64,000 nt of DNA from the NCBI GenBank assembly GCA_965199745.1, contig CBDATB010000015.1:248001-312000 (forward strand), given 5' to 3'. Made by a program: the position numbers and the translations under genes. Source of the DNA: CBDATB01 sp965199745. Its GTDB lineage: Bacteria > Bacteroidota > Bacteroidia > Cytophagales > Flammeovirgaceae. The notes below the pieces were generated by a model that saw only the letters and a program-made list of their open reading frames with translations, was not told where the DNA came from and searched no databases. Positions 53,369 to 63,534 of this stretch are shown in pieces (within the stretch, counting starts at the first letter, position 1; each line of letters opens with the position of its first letter).

Positions 53369-54379
53369 TCACCTTTTATAAATAAATACCTTTGCCTTTC
53401 CGTCAGCTTTGATAAACCCTCTGTACATGCCTGCTGTATTAAAAGGCATAGCTACATTTCCTTTGGCATCAATGGCAATTAGTCCACCACCACCGCCCAT
53501 GCTAGTAAGTTTTTTATAAATGCTTTCTTGGGCAGCTTTTTTTAGTTTTATTTTCTTGTACTTCATCCTAGCTGCCACGTCATAAGCGATTAAGCCACGC
53601 ATAAAATATTCGCCATGCCCTGTACACGAAATGGCACAACTATTATTATCGGCATAGACGCCCGCACCGATGATGGGCGAATCGCCAATACGCCCAAACC
53701 TTTTATTAGTCATGCCACCTGTAGAAGTAGTTGCTGCTAGGTTGCCATAGCGGTCGAGTGCTACAGCTCCTACGGTGCCAAATTTATAGTCAGCATATTT
53801 TTTATCAATAGACCCTTGGGTATTTTCTTTTTTTTTAACCTTTTCGAGTTGTTTCTTTCGTCTTTCTGTTTGAAAATAAGCAGGAGCTACAATGACCAAG
53901 CCCTGCTTTTGAGCAAAAGTTTCTGCTCCTTTTCCCGTTAATAACACGTGTGGAGAGTGCATCAACACCGCTCTTGCGGCCAGTACGGGGTTTTTAACGG
54001 TTTTTACTCCAGCTACTGCTCCTGCCTGCAATGTTTTGCCATCCATAAAAGAAGCATCTAATTCATTGAAACCTTCATGTGTAAAGACCGCCCCTTTTCC
54101 GGCATTAAACAGTGGGGAATTTTCCATAATAATAACTGCTGCAGTAATTGCATCAGCACTCGTGCCACCTTTTTGGAGTATTGCATAACCCGCTTGTAGT
54201 GCTTCAGTTAATTTTTGTCTGTAAGCATTTTCTTCTTCATCACTCATATTTTCTCTCTTAATTGTCCCTGCGCCTCCATGAATAACCAAAGTAATTTTTT
54301 GCGAATAATTCTGTGTAAATCCTGTGGTGATTGTTGTAGACAGGACAGAATAAATGAGAAGAAATAGAATTATGTTCAT
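53369..54379 (-). CDS. Isoaspartyl peptidase / type III L-asparaginase (Ntn hydrolase)
   Basis: A plant-type asparaginase that is made as a precursor and cuts itself to expose a Thr nucleophile. The N-terminal VIHGGAGTI and GGTSADAITAAVIIMENSPLFNAGKGAVF are family marks. The cleavage site is KFGTVGAVALD, in which the Thr after Gly becomes the nucleophile. RIGDSPIIGAGVYAD and SCTGHGEYFMRG follow. The N-terminus (FLLIYSVLSTTITTGFT) is a signal peptide, so it acts outside the cytoplasm, degrading isoaspartyl dipeptides or asparagine. Length of 336 residues is typical. An acidic-Lys insertion (KKKENTQGSIDKK) precedes the cleavage site. Confidence 0.93.
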   Translation of the reverse strand: MNIILFLLIYSVLSTTITTGFTQNYSQKITLVIHGGAGTIKRENMSDEEENAYRQKLTEALQAGYAILQKGGTSADAITAAVIIMENSPLFNAGKGAVFTHEGFNELDASFMDGKTLQAGAVAGVKTVKNPVLAARAVLMHSPHVLLTGKGAETFAQKQGLVIVAPAYFQTERRKKQLEKVKKKENTQGSIDKKYADYKFGTVGAVALDRYGNLAATTSTGGMTNKRFGRIGDSPIIGAGVYADNNSCAISCTGHGEYFMRGLIAYDVAARMKYKKIKLKKAAQESIYKKLTSMGGGGGLIAIDAKGNVAMPFNTAGMYRGFIKADGKAKVFIYKR

Positions 54380-54441
54380 AATGTTTTTATTAAATTTGAT
54401 GAAAAAAGAGGATAAATATTTTTCAAATATATGCTAAAAAG

Positions 54442-55947
54442 CTATCTATCTGCTGCTGACCATCGTATGAGTCTGTCTGCAATTTTACGATCGTTAGTCA
54501 GGCGAGGCACTTTATTTTGACCACCCAACTTGCCAATCAATTGCATATACTGCTGAAAGGCATCTCTTTGCAGCGGGGTGATGATTAAACTGCGTAAAAT
54601 ATTGCCCGAAATCAAGTCGTTATAATAGCTGTTCAGTACGCGTAACTTGCTGTCTATATCTTTTGCAAAATTCACTATATTTTTGGGTGGGTTTTCAAAG
54701 GCTATCAGCCATTGATGGTATGGTAATCCTTCTGCCGGGTTTACCTGTGGTGCTACGGAAAACTCTATAACTACTACTTCAGTGTGTTTTAAAACAGCAT
54801 ATTGCAAGGCTTTTTCTACTTCTTCGCCAATTACATGCTCTCCGAAGGCAGAGATAAAATGCTTAATTCTACCAGCGACAACTATGCGGTGGGGGTTTTT
54901 GGAGACAAACCTCACCGTGTCGCCGATGGAATAGCCCCAAAGTCCTGCATTAGAATTAATGATCATTGCGTAATTTTTCTCAAGTGTTACCTCCTCTATA
55001 CACAAGCGAGGCGGATTTTGATCGAAAATTTTATCTGCAGGAATAAATTCAAAAAATATTCCGCTATTGAGCAACAGCAATAAGCCTTCTTCCGACTGCA
55101 TATCTTGGTAGGCAAAAAAGCCTTCCGAAGCAGGATAGGTCTCGATTGTATCTACTTTTTTGCCGATGGTATTGTATAGTTTACTGCTATAAGGCTCAAA
55201 GTTAACGCCCCCATGTACAAATAATGAAAAATCAGGAAAAACATCTTTGATGAGTTTGCCGGTACGTTCTCTAATGCGGTCGAAGTACATTTGTACCCAA
55301 GGTGGAATACCTGAAATTAATGATATGGGCTGGTGGATGGTTTCATCGATAATTTTTTCGAGTTTTGTTTCCCAATCCTCCATACAGTTGGTCGCATAGC
55401 TGGGCATCTGATTGTTGCGTAGGTAATTAGGGATATGGTGATTGACAATGCCCGATAAGCGCCCGGCATAAATCCCGTTTTTCTGGTCTAGTGTCGGACT
55501 GCCCGATAGGAAGATAAGTTTTTTGTCGAGAAATAAGCTATTACCCGTTTCGTACACGTAGGACAATAAGGCATTGCGTGCCGAGTTGATATGGTTGGGT
55601 AGAGATTCTTTAGTAATTGGAATATATTTTACACCTGAAGTAGTACCTGAAGTTTTGGCAAAGTAAATGGGTTTGCCTTTCCAGAGTATATCTTTTTTAC
55701 CGGCAAGAAGCTGATCCACATAGGGGCGTAGGCCTTCATAGTCATTAATAGGTACTTGCCGCTTGAAATCCTCGTAAGTACGTATTTCACTGAAGCCATG
55801 ATCTTGCCCAAAGCGCGTTTTACTGGCTTCTCTGATTAGATATTTGAATATTTTTTGCTGCGTGTCAACAGGTTTAGATGTCCATTTTTTTTGTGCGTGT
55901 ATCGTATAATATGCCAATGGCTTGCTAAGTGTTGATCGTATGCCCAT
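54442..55947 (-). CDS. GH3 auxin-responsive promoter-like acyl-acid amido synthetase family protein
   Basis: A protein of the GH3 family, which joins carboxylic acids to amines through an acyl-adenylate. The ATP-binding loop is FAKTSGTTSGVKYIPITKESL (about residue 95 from my start), and YPASEGFFAYQDM and NSNAGLWGYSIGDTVRFVS are the two other conserved blocks. The plant enzymes conjugate hormones; the bacterial acids and amines are unknown. The frame extends to 56040, but MGIRSTLSKPLAYY from the ATG at 55947 is the family-like start, and the extra 31 codons are rich in Lys and hydrophobic residues. Confidence 0.85.
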   Translation of the reverse strand: MGIRSTLSKPLAYYTIHAQKKWTSKPVDTQQKIFKYLIREASKTRFGQDHGFSEIRTYEDFKRQVPINDYEGLRPYVDQLLAGKKDILWKGKPIYFAKTSGTTSGVKYIPITKESLPNHINSARNALLSYVYETGNSLFLDKKLIFLSGSPTLDQKNGIYAGRLSGIVNHHIPNYLRNNQMPSYATNCMEDWETKLEKIIDETIHQPISLISGIPPWVQMYFDRIRERTGKLIKDVFPDFSLFVHGGVNFEPYSSKLYNTIGKKVDTIETYPASEGFFAYQDMQSEEGLLLLLNSGIFFEFIPADKIFDQNPPRLCIEEVTLEKNYAMIINSNAGLWGYSIGDTVRFVSKNPHRIVVAGRIKHFISAFGEHVIGEEVEKALQYAVLKHTEVVVIEFSVAPQVNPAEGLPYHQWLIAFENPPKNIVNFAKDIDSKLRVLNSYYNDLISGNILRSLIITPLQRDAFQQYMQLIGKLGGQNKVPRLTNDRKIADRLIRWSAADR

Positions 55948-56155
55948 TGAAATAATAAGAAAAGTGAGGTGTTTTTTAGCTCTTTTAAGTAGCTTATTTT
56001 TAATTGCCCAGTAGACCTTAAAGACAGTGATTATTTCCATAAGACATTGCCGTTGGTCTATTGTTTTTGCCTGCGCAAAGCTAACTAAGATCTATGACTT
56101 ATATCTACTTTTTTTTTAACGGCTAATTCGCATGTATATATATATTTATTATGCG

Positions 56156-56185
56156 TTGAATATCATGAATTATTTATTACTTTTG
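56156..56185 (+). promoter_or_regulatory. Promoter of tRNA-Phe
   Basis: TTG at 56156-56158, 19 bases, then TACTTTTG at 56178-56185 form a full Bacteroidota promoter match. The predicted start lies about 30 bp before the tRNA. The gap from the GH3 gene to here holds no other gene. Confidence 0.6.
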
Positions 56186-56222
56186 TGCTGTTCTAGTGAA
56201 TAGTTGATTAACGAGTTTGTGT

Positions 56223-56295
56223 GGTGATGTAGCTCAGGTGGTAGAGCATCGGACTGAAAATCCGTGTGTCGGTGGTTCGAGTCCACTCATCACCA
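56223..56295 (+). tRNA. tRNA-Phe (GAA)
   Basis: Acceptor GGTGATG pairs with CATCACC, followed by the discriminator A. The anticodon stem and loop are CGGACTGAAAATCCG, with anticodon GAA. The T arm is GGTGGTTCGAGTCCACT. CCA is not encoded. The 73-nt cloverleaf is complete. Confidence 0.93.
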
Positions 56296-56300
56296 CGACA

Positions 56301-56333
56301 AAGCCTCCTAGAGCCTATCTGGGGAGGTTTTTT
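56301..56333 (+). terminator. Rho-independent terminator after tRNA-Phe
   Basis: CCTCC at 56304-56308 pairs with GGAGG at 56323-56327, followed directly by TTTTTT. It lies 6 bp after the tRNA and 25 bp before the next start codon. Confidence 0.65.
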
Positions 56334-56358
56334 GTTTTTTTAGAAATGCTGATTACTT

Positions 56359-57579
56359 ATGTTTTCTTTAGGCATTATCAAAGAGGGAAAAAGCCCTCCC
56401 GACAAGCGAACCCCACTCACCCCCGAGCAGTGTAAAGAAATTCAAGAGCGATTTCCTGAAGTAAATATTCAAGTACAGTCAAGTAATTTGCGCTGCTTTT
56501 CAGACCGAGAATACCGGCAAGTAGGTATTACCGTAAAGCAAGAGTTAAGCGATTGTAATATACTGTTGGGCATTAAGGAAGTACCAATTGCCCAATTGCT
56601 CGCTCACAAAACTTATTGTTTTTTTTCTCATACTATTAAGTCACAACCCTACAACCGCGATTTGCTAATCAATATACTGAAAAAAAATATCACACTTATT
56701 GATTATGAAATATTGACCGACCGCCGCGGTCTTCGGCTGATTGCATTCGGAGAATATGCCGGTTTGGTGGGGGCTTATAATGCTATGAGAGCCTATGGTA
56801 TGAGAACAAAACTTTTTGACCTCATACCAGCACATCAGTGCCATAACTTAAAAGAAGTATGGGAGCAACTTCCTCAAGTGGTCATTCCGTCTATAAAAAT
56901 TGCAGTTGTTGGGGGAGGCAGAGTAGCTAAAGGAGTAATACAAATATTGGATAGCCTACAAATTGAAAGTGTTTCATCAAAAGATTTTCTTGCGAAAGAT
57001 TTCAAACAAGCTGTATATGTACAATTGAACCCCAAAGATTATAATCGCAGGAAGGATGGTCAGGCTTTTGAAATAGAGCATTTTTATCAAAACCCCAAGC
57101 AATACGAGAGTACTTTTTCAGCATTTACACAGCAAACCAATATTCTGATTGCCGCAGCTTACTGGCATCCTAAAGCACCAGTGTTATTTACTGCTCAACA
57201 GATGAAACAACCTGATTTTAGTATCAGAACAATTGCTGATATTACTTGCGATATAGCAGGCTCCATTCCATCAACTAAACGAGCTTCCACTATTGCCGCA
57301 CCTTTTTATGATTATGACCCACAAAATGAAGTTATTAAAGCGGCTTTTAGCGATACAAAGCATGTAAATGTAATGGCAATAGATAACCTACCAAATGAAT
57401 TACCTAGAGATTCTTCGGAAAGTTTTGGCAGACAATTAATCAAGCATGTGCTGCCTGAATTACTAAAAAAAACACGTAGTGCCATGATTGAACGAGCCAC
57501 TATTGCCAGACGAGGTAAACTTACCAAACGCTATATGTATTTACAAGATTTTATAGCAGGTGACGTAAGTGGGCTGTAA
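56359..57579 (+). CDS. Saccharopine dehydrogenase / alanine dehydrogenase-like oxidoreductase
   Basis: A 406-residue NAD(P)-dependent enzyme with the AlaDh/PNT N-terminal fold. The opening LGIIKEGKSPPDKRTPLTPEQC contains the Lys/Arg residues that bind the keto or amino acid. IKIAVVGGGRVAKGVIQIL is the dinucleotide-binding motif near residue 185, and FSIRTIADITCDIAGSIPSTKRAST is the second block, as in fungal Lys1. Bacteroidota annotate it as a saccharopine dehydrogenase, but the exact role (lysine, alanine or other amino-acid redox) is not settled. It begins just after the tRNA-Phe terminator; the NRDE gene follows after 53 bp. Confidence 0.8.
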   Translation: MFSLGIIKEGKSPPDKRTPLTPEQCKEIQERFPEVNIQVQSSNLRCFSDREYRQVGITVKQELSDCNILLGIKEVPIAQLLAHKTYCFFSHTIKSQPYNRDLLINILKKNITLIDYEILTDRRGLRLIAFGEYAGLVGAYNAMRAYGMRTKLFDLIPAHQCHNLKEVWEQLPQVVIPSIKIAVVGGGRVAKGVIQILDSLQIESVSSKDFLAKDFKQAVYVQLNPKDYNRRKDGQAFEIEHFYQNPKQYESTFSAFTQQTNILIAAAYWHPKAPVLFTAQQMKQPDFSIRTIADITCDIAGSIPSTKRASTIAAPFYDYDPQNEVIKAAFSDTKHVNVMAIDNLPNELPRDSSESFGRQLIKHVLPELLKKTRSAMIERATIARRGKLTKRYMYLQDFIAGDVSGL

Positions 57580-57632
57580 AACAGCCTGCTTGTGGCTTTG
57601 TGAAAAATCACCAAAATCAATTATTCTCTAAT

Positions 57633-58400
57633 ATGTGTTTGATAGCATTCGCTTGGAAAGTGCATCCGAAATATCAATTACTCATGGTGGCAAACCGCGA
57701 TGAATTCTATGGTCGGCCTGCGCAAAGAGCACATTTTTGGCAAAACCGCCCGCACTTATTAGCCGGCAAAGACTTGAAATCCGGTGGGACTTGGTGTGGA
57801 GTAGCTAAAAATGGGCGAACAGCAGCCGTTACTAATTATCGAAACCCGGAAAGTTTTAGAGAAAATGTTCGCTCTCGGGGGCATCTTATTGTAAACTACC
57901 TTGATGGTAGCATGTCGCCTGCCGAGTATCTCCGTGCCTTGACACCTGAGGCTTCTCAGTACAACGCTTTTAATCTTTTGGCAAGTGATGTAGAAAATAT
58001 GTACTATTTTTCTAATATCTCTCGAAAGGTGTATAGACTTGAGTCCGGAATTTATGGTTTGAGCAATCACCTACTCAATACACCCTGGTATAAGGTAGAG
58101 CATTTGAAAAGTAAACTGAAGCAGTATATTGAGCATAATGTATCTGGCAATGCAGCTTTGTTTGAAATGGCATCTAATAAAGAGTTTGCTCCTGATAAAG
58201 ATCTGCCAAATACCGGTATTGACAAGGAACAGGAAAAATTATTATCTGCTATATTTATAGAAACCGAAATATACGGCACGGTAAGCACTGCTATCATTCG
58301 AGTGAGCTATAGAGGGAAAGTAAATTTTGTAGAAAGATGGTATAATCCTGAAGATAGAGATTTGACGCAGCAGGACTTTTCTTTTCAAATGACCAAATAA
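57633..58400 (+). CDS. NRDE-family protein (TANGO2-like)
   Basis: The frame extends to a GTG at 57600, but the family begins at MCLI, so I use the ATG at 57633 (255 residues). MCLIAFAWKVHPKYQLLMVANRDEF contains the NRDE tetrad that names the family (TANGO2 in animals), and FWQNRPHLLAGKDLKSGGTWCGVAKNGRTAAVTNYR is the next conserved block. The N-terminal Cys after Met suggests an Ntn-hydrolase-like fold in which Cys would be exposed. Function in bacteria is unknown; animal forms are linked to heme or lipid handling. It sits 53 bp after the dehydrogenase gene on the same strand. Confidence 0.88.
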   Translation: MCLIAFAWKVHPKYQLLMVANRDEFYGRPAQRAHFWQNRPHLLAGKDLKSGGTWCGVAKNGRTAAVTNYRNPESFRENVRSRGHLIVNYLDGSMSPAEYLRALTPEASQYNAFNLLASDVENMYYFSNISRKVYRLESGIYGLSNHLLNTPWYKVEHLKSKLKQYIEHNVSGNAALFEMASNKEFAPDKDLPNTGIDKEQEKLLSAIFIETEIYGTVSTAIIRVSYRGKVNFVERWYNPEDRDLTQQDFSFQMTK

Positions 58401-58420
58401 TCAACCCAAACCGGCCTTTT

Positions 58421-59440
58421 TTATAAGCTTATTAAGAAATTGATAGTATCTACTTTGTCGGCATAATCAGTAATTTGTGGAAATTGTGCCCTGCCAAACG
58501 CTATACTGTTTTCCCACCATCCTTGCGAAGAGACAACACACTGTATTGTCTCTTGATTATTATCTAGCTTTTGTTTTATATCACTTTCTTGGCTATACGT
58601 TTCGTAATACAGAGAAGCAATTGGCGAAACAAAGTCTGTATTTTCACTGAGAAGCAGATGTCCATTGTCTAGGTGAGGTGTTTTTTCTATCAGGTAAACA
58701 GCTTTCAAATAATCATAATTATTCATGTATTTATGGTTTTGTCGAACAGTTTTTCCTGTTGTTTGTAAAGCCTCTAAAAACTGTGTGAAGTCATAGTATT
58801 TTGGAGTAAATATTTTGGCTACATTGCGACAACCCAAGCCAAAATATAGCAAACAGTCTTTCCCTAGCTCTTCTAACTCACTAAAAGATTCATCTCCCCT
58901 AATAATAGCGCAAGCTATTCTGTTTTTACGGATTATGTGCGGACAGCGAGAAAAATAATATTCGAAATACCGGGTACTGTAATTACCACCCGTGGCAATA
59001 ATGGCATCTACTTGCTTTAGCTGATCTGTAAAATAAATATACTTCTGGAATTCAGGTGCTATTTCGACGAGCCATCCGCCCACTGCTTTTAATAGTACGT
59101 TATCTCGGTAGCTCAATTTGGCACAAATCGTATGACCACTTATTAAAACACTAATAAAATCGTGCAAACCCGCCATAGGTATATTACCCGCCATGACTAC
59201 ACCGATTTTTCTACTCGCTTTTATTCTAGCAAAATCATATAACGCTAACCATTTATGCAATCGTTGGGCATGTAAATATATTTTTAAGCCTTCAAAAGCA
59301 GCTAAAATACTTGCTCTACTAAACCAGCCGTTCTGTGTTTGCGCCTGGTGAATTATTTTCTCTTGAACAGCCGGTGATAGTTGTTCAATTTTTTTACCCA
59401 AACGAATAAATACTTCTTTCCTTTTTTCTAAACTTAACAT
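58421..59440 (-). CDS. LuxC-like acyl-CoA reductase
   Basis: LuxC reduces an enzyme-bound acyl group to a fatty aldehyde with NADPH. The 339-residue chain resembles the ALDH-like LuxC family, with IGVVMAGNIPMAGLHDFISVLISGH at the N-terminal nucleotide region and DAIIATGGNYSTRYFEYYFSRCPHIIRKNRIACAIIRGDE next. The catalytic Cys is in YFGLGCRNVAKIF. The chain is shorter than Vibrio LuxC (about 480 residues) but usual for the Bacteroidota form. No luxA/luxB is visible in the window. The LuxE-like partner candidate is 42 kb away. The gene overlaps neither neighbour and faces the NRDE gene. Confidence 0.85.
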   Translation of the reverse strand: MLSLEKRKEVFIRLGKKIEQLSPAVQEKIIHQAQTQNGWFSRASILAAFEGLKIYLHAQRLHKWLALYDFARIKASRKIGVVMAGNIPMAGLHDFISVLISGHTICAKLSYRDNVLLKAVGGWLVEIAPEFQKYIYFTDQLKQVDAIIATGGNYSTRYFEYYFSRCPHIIRKNRIACAIIRGDESFSELEELGKDCLLYFGLGCRNVAKIFTPKYYDFTQFLEALQTTGKTVRQNHKYMNNYDYLKAVYLIEKTPHLDNGHLLLSENTDFVSPIASLYYETYSQESDIKQKLDNNQETIQCVVSSQGWWENSIAFGRAQFPQITDYADKVDTINFLISL

Positions 59441-59511
59441 GTTGAATACAGATAAATTTTTATCACTTTTGGGATAAAATTAGCGAGTTTTTATAAAAAT
59501 TGTAAACAACT

Positions 59512-60330
59512 ATGAACAAACAAGAACTCTTTCGGCAGATGCAAAAAAAACAATCATTTCTGTGTGTAGGATTAGATGCTGATTTAACAAAAATCCCCCC
59601 TCATTTGCTTTCAGAAGAAGACCCTATTTTTGCTTTTAATCGGCAAATTATTGAATCTACTGCCAACTATTGCATTGCTTACAAACCTAATATTGCCTTT
59701 TACGAAAGTTTGGGAATAAAGGGCTGGCAGAGCCTGCAAAAGACTCTCGATTATATTCCTGATGAATGTTTCACTATTGCTGATGCCAAACGTGGAGATA
59801 TTGGCAACACTGCCAAAATGTATGCTAAAACTTTTTTTGAAACTTTCACTTTTGATGCTATCACTGTTACACCCTATATGGGTGCTGACTCGGTTAAGCC
59901 TTTTCTGGCGTTTGAAAATAAATGGGCTATCTTACTAGTATTAACTTCCAACCCTGGCAGCCGCGATTTTCAGCGCATTCACGATAAAAACAACAAGCCA
60001 CTTTTTGAACAAGTCCTTGAAAAAAGTATGCAATGGGCTGATGCCGATAAGATGATGTATGTGGTCGGGGCTACACAAGCCGAAAGTTTAGAGCGTATCA
60101 GGGTGATTGCTCCAGATCGTTTCCTGCTCATACCCGGTATCGGTGTGCAAGGTGGTAGTCTGGCAGAGGTTGTAAAATACGGCTTGAACAAAGAAGGAGG
60201 CCTGTTGGTCAATGCCTCTCGCAGTATCATTTATGCAGATAACACTAAATATTTTGGCAAAGCTAGCCTACAGGCTGCAAGGAAAATACAGGAACAAATG
60301 GCATCAGCTTTGGAAATGGCTTTAATTTAA
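59512..60330 (+). CDS. pyrF: Orotidine 5'-phosphate decarboxylase
   Basis: PyrF makes UMP, the last step of de novo pyrimidine synthesis. [14 protein letters not shown] opens the barrel, and the catalytic Lys/Asp array is in [28 protein letters not shown]-type sequence and [14 protein letters not shown] follow, with the phosphate grip in [16 protein letters not shown] and NASRSIIYA. At 272 residues it is the longer Bacteroidota/mycobacterial type. The start at 59512 gives [20 protein letters not shown]. Standalone; no other pyr gene nearby. Confidence 0.96.
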   Translation: MNKQELFRQMQKKQSFLCVGLDADLTKIPPHLLSEEDPIFAFNRQIIESTANYCIAYKPNIAFYESLGIKGWQSLQKTLDYIPDECFTIADAKRGDIGNTAKMYAKTFFETFTFDAITVTPYMGADSVKPFLAFENKWAILLVLTSNPGSRDFQRIHDKNNKPLFEQVLEKSMQWADADKMMYVVGATQAESLERIRVIAPDRFLLIPGIGVQGGSLAEVVKYGLNKEGGLLVNASRSIIYADNTKYFGKASLQAARKIQEQMASALEMALI

Positions 60331-60551
60331 TATATATGTGTGTACGTAAAAGTAAATTTACTAGCTTTAATACAGCAATAAATTAATATTTTTCTCAGAG
60401 GTGTTCTTGTATGATGAATTTTTGAAGTACTCGTACTTATAAAGGTCAGTTAAAATAAGCTTAATCAAAGATTGAATATCTTTTGGATGAGTTTCCGTTG
60501 GTGATGAGTCAAAAAAATCAAGAAGGTACTTTACTCACCGTTCGCCTTTCA

Positions 60552-61928
60552 CTATAGAATATACTGGCTCAAATCCTTATTAGTAGACAGCGTTTCTAGC
60601 CTTTCTTTTACTGCTTTTCTGGTAATAGAAATTCTTGAACTAGCTTCTATTTCATCTGGAACGTCGAAGAGAAAATCATTGAGCAGGTGGCTCATTACGG
60701 TATGTAGCCTTCTGGCTCCGATATTTTCTATCTCTTCATTAATATGAAATGCGACGGCAGCAATTTCCCTAAGTGCTTCATCTGTAAATGAAAGTGATAT
60801 CTCCTCTGCCTCAAAAAGTGCTGTGTATTGTTTGGTTAGTGCGTTTTTTGGCTCTTTCAATATTTGATAGAAATCGTCTTTACTCAAAGAGTTCAACTCA
60901 ACTCGAATGGGAAACCTGCCTTGTAGCTCTGGAATGAGGTCAGAAGGTTTGGAAACATGGAAAGCACCTGCGGCAATAAACAAGATATGATCTGTACGTA
61001 CAATTCCGTACTTGGTATTAACTGCACTGCCTTCCACAATAGGCAGTAAGTCGCGCTGTACGCCCTCTCGGCTCACATCAGCACTACCTGCTTTGTTGTT
61101 AGAAGATGCTACCTTGTCGATTTCATCTATAAATATAATGCCCGTATCTTCAGTTTTTTTAATAGCAACTTCTTTAATTTCTTCCATATCAATTAGCTTG
61201 GCAACTTCTTCTTCTTGAAGCAATTTACGTGCTTCTTTAATGCTCACTTTACGCTTTTTTTTCTTTTTGGGCATCATTCCGCTGATCATTTCCTGTATAT
61301 TCATCATCGACAACTCATCGATACCTCCGCCAACGATACCAATATGAGAGGAATTATTGTCTTCTATGGCTATTTTTATTTTAGTATCTTCTATTTCTTT
61401 ATTTTTTATTTTTTGCCTAAAGTAATCTCTGGTTTTACCATTCACTTCACGTTTGGTTGTATTATGGTCTTTTCCATCTAAAACGGTTTGCTCTTCTTTC
61501 AAAGGAGGAATTAATGCGTATAGAATAATTTCTTCTACTGCTTCATTAGCTTTTTCTTGTACCTCGGCCTGCTTTTTTTCTTTAACCATACCGATGGCCT
61601 GCTCTGTCAAATCCCTCACCATACTTTCTACATCTCGCCCTACATATCCTACTTCTGTAAATTTGGAAGCCTCTACTTTGGTGAAAGGAGCATCTGCTAG
61701 TTTTGCTAGCCGCCGGGCAATTTCTGTTTTACCAACACCTGTTGCACCTATCATAAGTATGTTGTTGGGCATAATCTCTGCTTGGATATCCTTTGTGACA
61801 TTCATGCGTCTCCATCGGTTGCGCAACGCAATAGCAACATTTCTTTTAGCTTCTTTTTGCCCTATAATATACTTATCAAGTGTATCAACAATTTGACGTG
61901 GTGTGAGATACAATTCCTTATCTAGCAT
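60552..61928 (-). CDS. hslU: HslU, ATPase subunit of the HslUV protease
   Basis: HslU is the hexameric AAA+ unfoldase that feeds HslV. LTPRQIVDTLDKYIIGQKEAKRNVAIALRNRWRR is its opening, Walker A is GATGVGKTEIARRLAKL and Walker B is IIFIDEIDKVA. The family pore motif GYVGRDVE is present. The I-domain (about residues 120-235) is rich in Lys/Glu and ends in SGMMPKKKKKRKVSIKEARKLL. The C-terminal tail that docks HslV (LSQYIL) is intact. Length of 458 residues is normal. hslV, usually adjacent, is not in this window. The gene follows rho with a 97-bp gap, same strand. Confidence 0.96.
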   Translation of the reverse strand: MLDKELYLTPRQIVDTLDKYIIGQKEAKRNVAIALRNRWRRMNVTKDIQAEIMPNNILMIGATGVGKTEIARRLAKLADAPFTKVEASKFTEVGYVGRDVESMVRDLTEQAIGMVKEKKQAEVQEKANEAVEEIILYALIPPLKEEQTVLDGKDHNTTKREVNGKTRDYFRQKIKNKEIEDTKIKIAIEDNNSSHIGIVGGGIDELSMMNIQEMISGMMPKKKKKRKVSIKEARKLLQEEEVAKLIDMEEIKEVAIKKTEDTGIIFIDEIDKVASSNNKAGSADVSREGVQRDLLPIVEGSAVNTKYGIVRTDHILFIAAGAFHVSKPSDLIPELQGRFPIRVELNSLSKDDFYQILKEPKNALTKQYTALFEAEEISLSFTDEALREIAAVAFHINEEIENIGARRLHTVMSHLLNDFLFDVPDEIEASSRISITRKAVKERLETLSTNKDLSQYIL

Positions 61929-62025
61929 AATTTGTTTTTGTCGTTTTTAATAATATTGCTGACTTAATCAACTTCTTAGCTGACCAAATGATTATTCAGG
62001 GTAGTATATTTTAGCAATTTATTAT

Positions 62026-63534
62026 TCAACTGTTCATAGATATAAGGAACTCATCATTGTTTTTTGTTCCTTTCATATTTTCTAGCAAGAACTCCATAGC
62101 TTCGTTAGAATTCATATCTGCCATATATTTTCTTAATATCCATACTCTCGATAATGTGTCTTTATCGAGTAATAATTCTTCTCTTCGCGTGCCGGAAGCC
62201 GGTACATCAATAGCCGGATATATTCTTTTATTTGAGAGTTTTCTGTCGAGTTGTAGCTCCATATTGCCTGTACCTTTAAACTCTTCAAAGATTACTTCGT
62301 CCATTTTAGAGCCTGTTTCTATAAGTGCAGTAGCAAGTATGGTCAATGAACCGCCGTTTTCTACATTTCTGGCGGCACCAAAAAATCTTTTGGGTTTGTG
62401 TAATGCGTTGGCATCCACACCACCCGAAAGTATCTTTCCTGAAGAAGGTGCTACCGTGTTGTGTGCTCTGGCTAGCCTAGTAATAGAGTCTAGTAGGATA
62501 ATTACATCATGGCCACACTCTACCATTCTTTTGGCTTTTTCCAATACGATGGAAGATACCTTTACATGCCTTTCGGCTGTTTCATCAAAAGTAGAAGAAA
62601 TCACTTCTGCATGTACGCTTCTTGCCATGTCGGTAACTTCTTCGGGGCGTTCGTCAATAAGTAGTATAATCAAGTAGCATTCGGGATGGTTTTTAGCAAT
62701 GGCATTGGCTACTTCTTTTAGCAGCACTGTTTTGCCCGTTTTGGGTTGTGCTACAACCATCCCGCGCTGCCCTTTACCAATAGGGGAAAATAAGTCGAGT
62801 ATTCTGGTAGAATAGCTATCAAATTTTGCGCTTAGGTTGAGTCTTTCATTAGGAAATAAAGGGGTTAAGTATTCAAAAGGAACACGATCTCTAATTTGAT
62901 CGGTGGTTTTGCCGTTAACGAGTTCTATTCTCAGTAAAGCAAAGTATTTCTCCCCTTCCTTCGGCGGTCTGATTTGACCTTGCACCGTATCTCCCGTTTT
63001 TAAACCGAACAGTTTGATTTGAGATGGTGACACATAAATATCATCTGGGCTTGCTAGATAATTATAGTCTGAAGAACGCAAAAAACCATAACCATCCTGC
63101 ATAATTTCCAACACTCCTTCATTAGATATAACACCATCAAAGTCTTTGGTTTGCACACCGGAATCTTTTGGCTTTTTTTTATGTTCGTTTTCCTGACTTA
63201 CATAAGTTTCTTTATTTTTGATACTAGATCCTAGTACTTTGTTGGAAGCATCTCTATGATTTGCGGTAGGCGTATTATTTGAGCTTTGCTGCTTAACATT
63301 TTCTCTTTTCACCTTACTAGGTCTCTTTTCTGGTTCTTTTATCAATATTTTTTTTTCTTTTTTCGTGTCTTTTCTGATGTTTTCTGCTACCGCCGGGTTT
63401 ACTGCTTGCTGATCTAGTATTTTGTAGATGAGTTCTTTTTTAGCCAGTTTCGCATGGTTTTTTAAATCCAGTTTTTCTGCAATAACTTTCAACTCTGAAA
63501 GCAAACAGATTTCTAATTCTTCAATCGTATACAT
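62026..63534 (-). CDS. rho: Transcription termination factor Rho
   Basis: Rho is the RNA-dependent ATPase that ends transcription at non-hairpin sites. The N-terminal region has a Lys/Asn/Ser-rich insert (about residues 60-130), typical of Bacteroidota Rho, between the Rho_N helices ([30 protein letters not shown]) and the cold-shock RNA-binding fold ([34 protein letters not shown]). Walker A is [14 protein letters not shown], and [18 protein letters not shown] and [20 protein letters not shown] are the Walker B and loop regions. The gene lies upstream of hslU on the same strand. Confidence 0.97.
   Translation of the reverse strand: MYTIEELEICLLSELKVIAEKLDLKNHAKLAKKELIYKILDQQAVNPAVAENIRKDTKKEKKILIKEPEKRPSKVKRENVKQQSSNNTPTANHRDASNKVLGSSIKNKETYVSQENEHKKKPKDSGVQTKDFDGVISNEGVLEIMQDGYGFLRSSDYNYLASPDDIYVSPSQIKLFGLKTGDTVQGQIRPPKEGEKYFALLRIELVNGKTTDQIRDRVPFEYLTPLFPNERLNLSAKFDSYSTRILDLFSPIGKGQRGMVVAQPKTGKTVLLKEVANAIAKNHPECYLIILLIDERPEEVTDMARSVHAEVISSTFDETAERHVKVSSIVLEKAKRMVECGHDVIILLDSITRLARAHNTVAPSSGKILSGGVDANALHKPKRFFGAARNVENGGSLTILATALIETGSKMDEVIFEEFKGTGNMELQLDRKLSNKRIYPAIDVPASGTRREELLLDKDTLSRVWILRKYMADMNSNEAMEFLLENMKGTKNNDEFLISMNS

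Noticed and set aside
56217..56435. 72-codon frame across tRNA-Phe
   Set aside because: It is a reading of the tRNA gene and its terminator.
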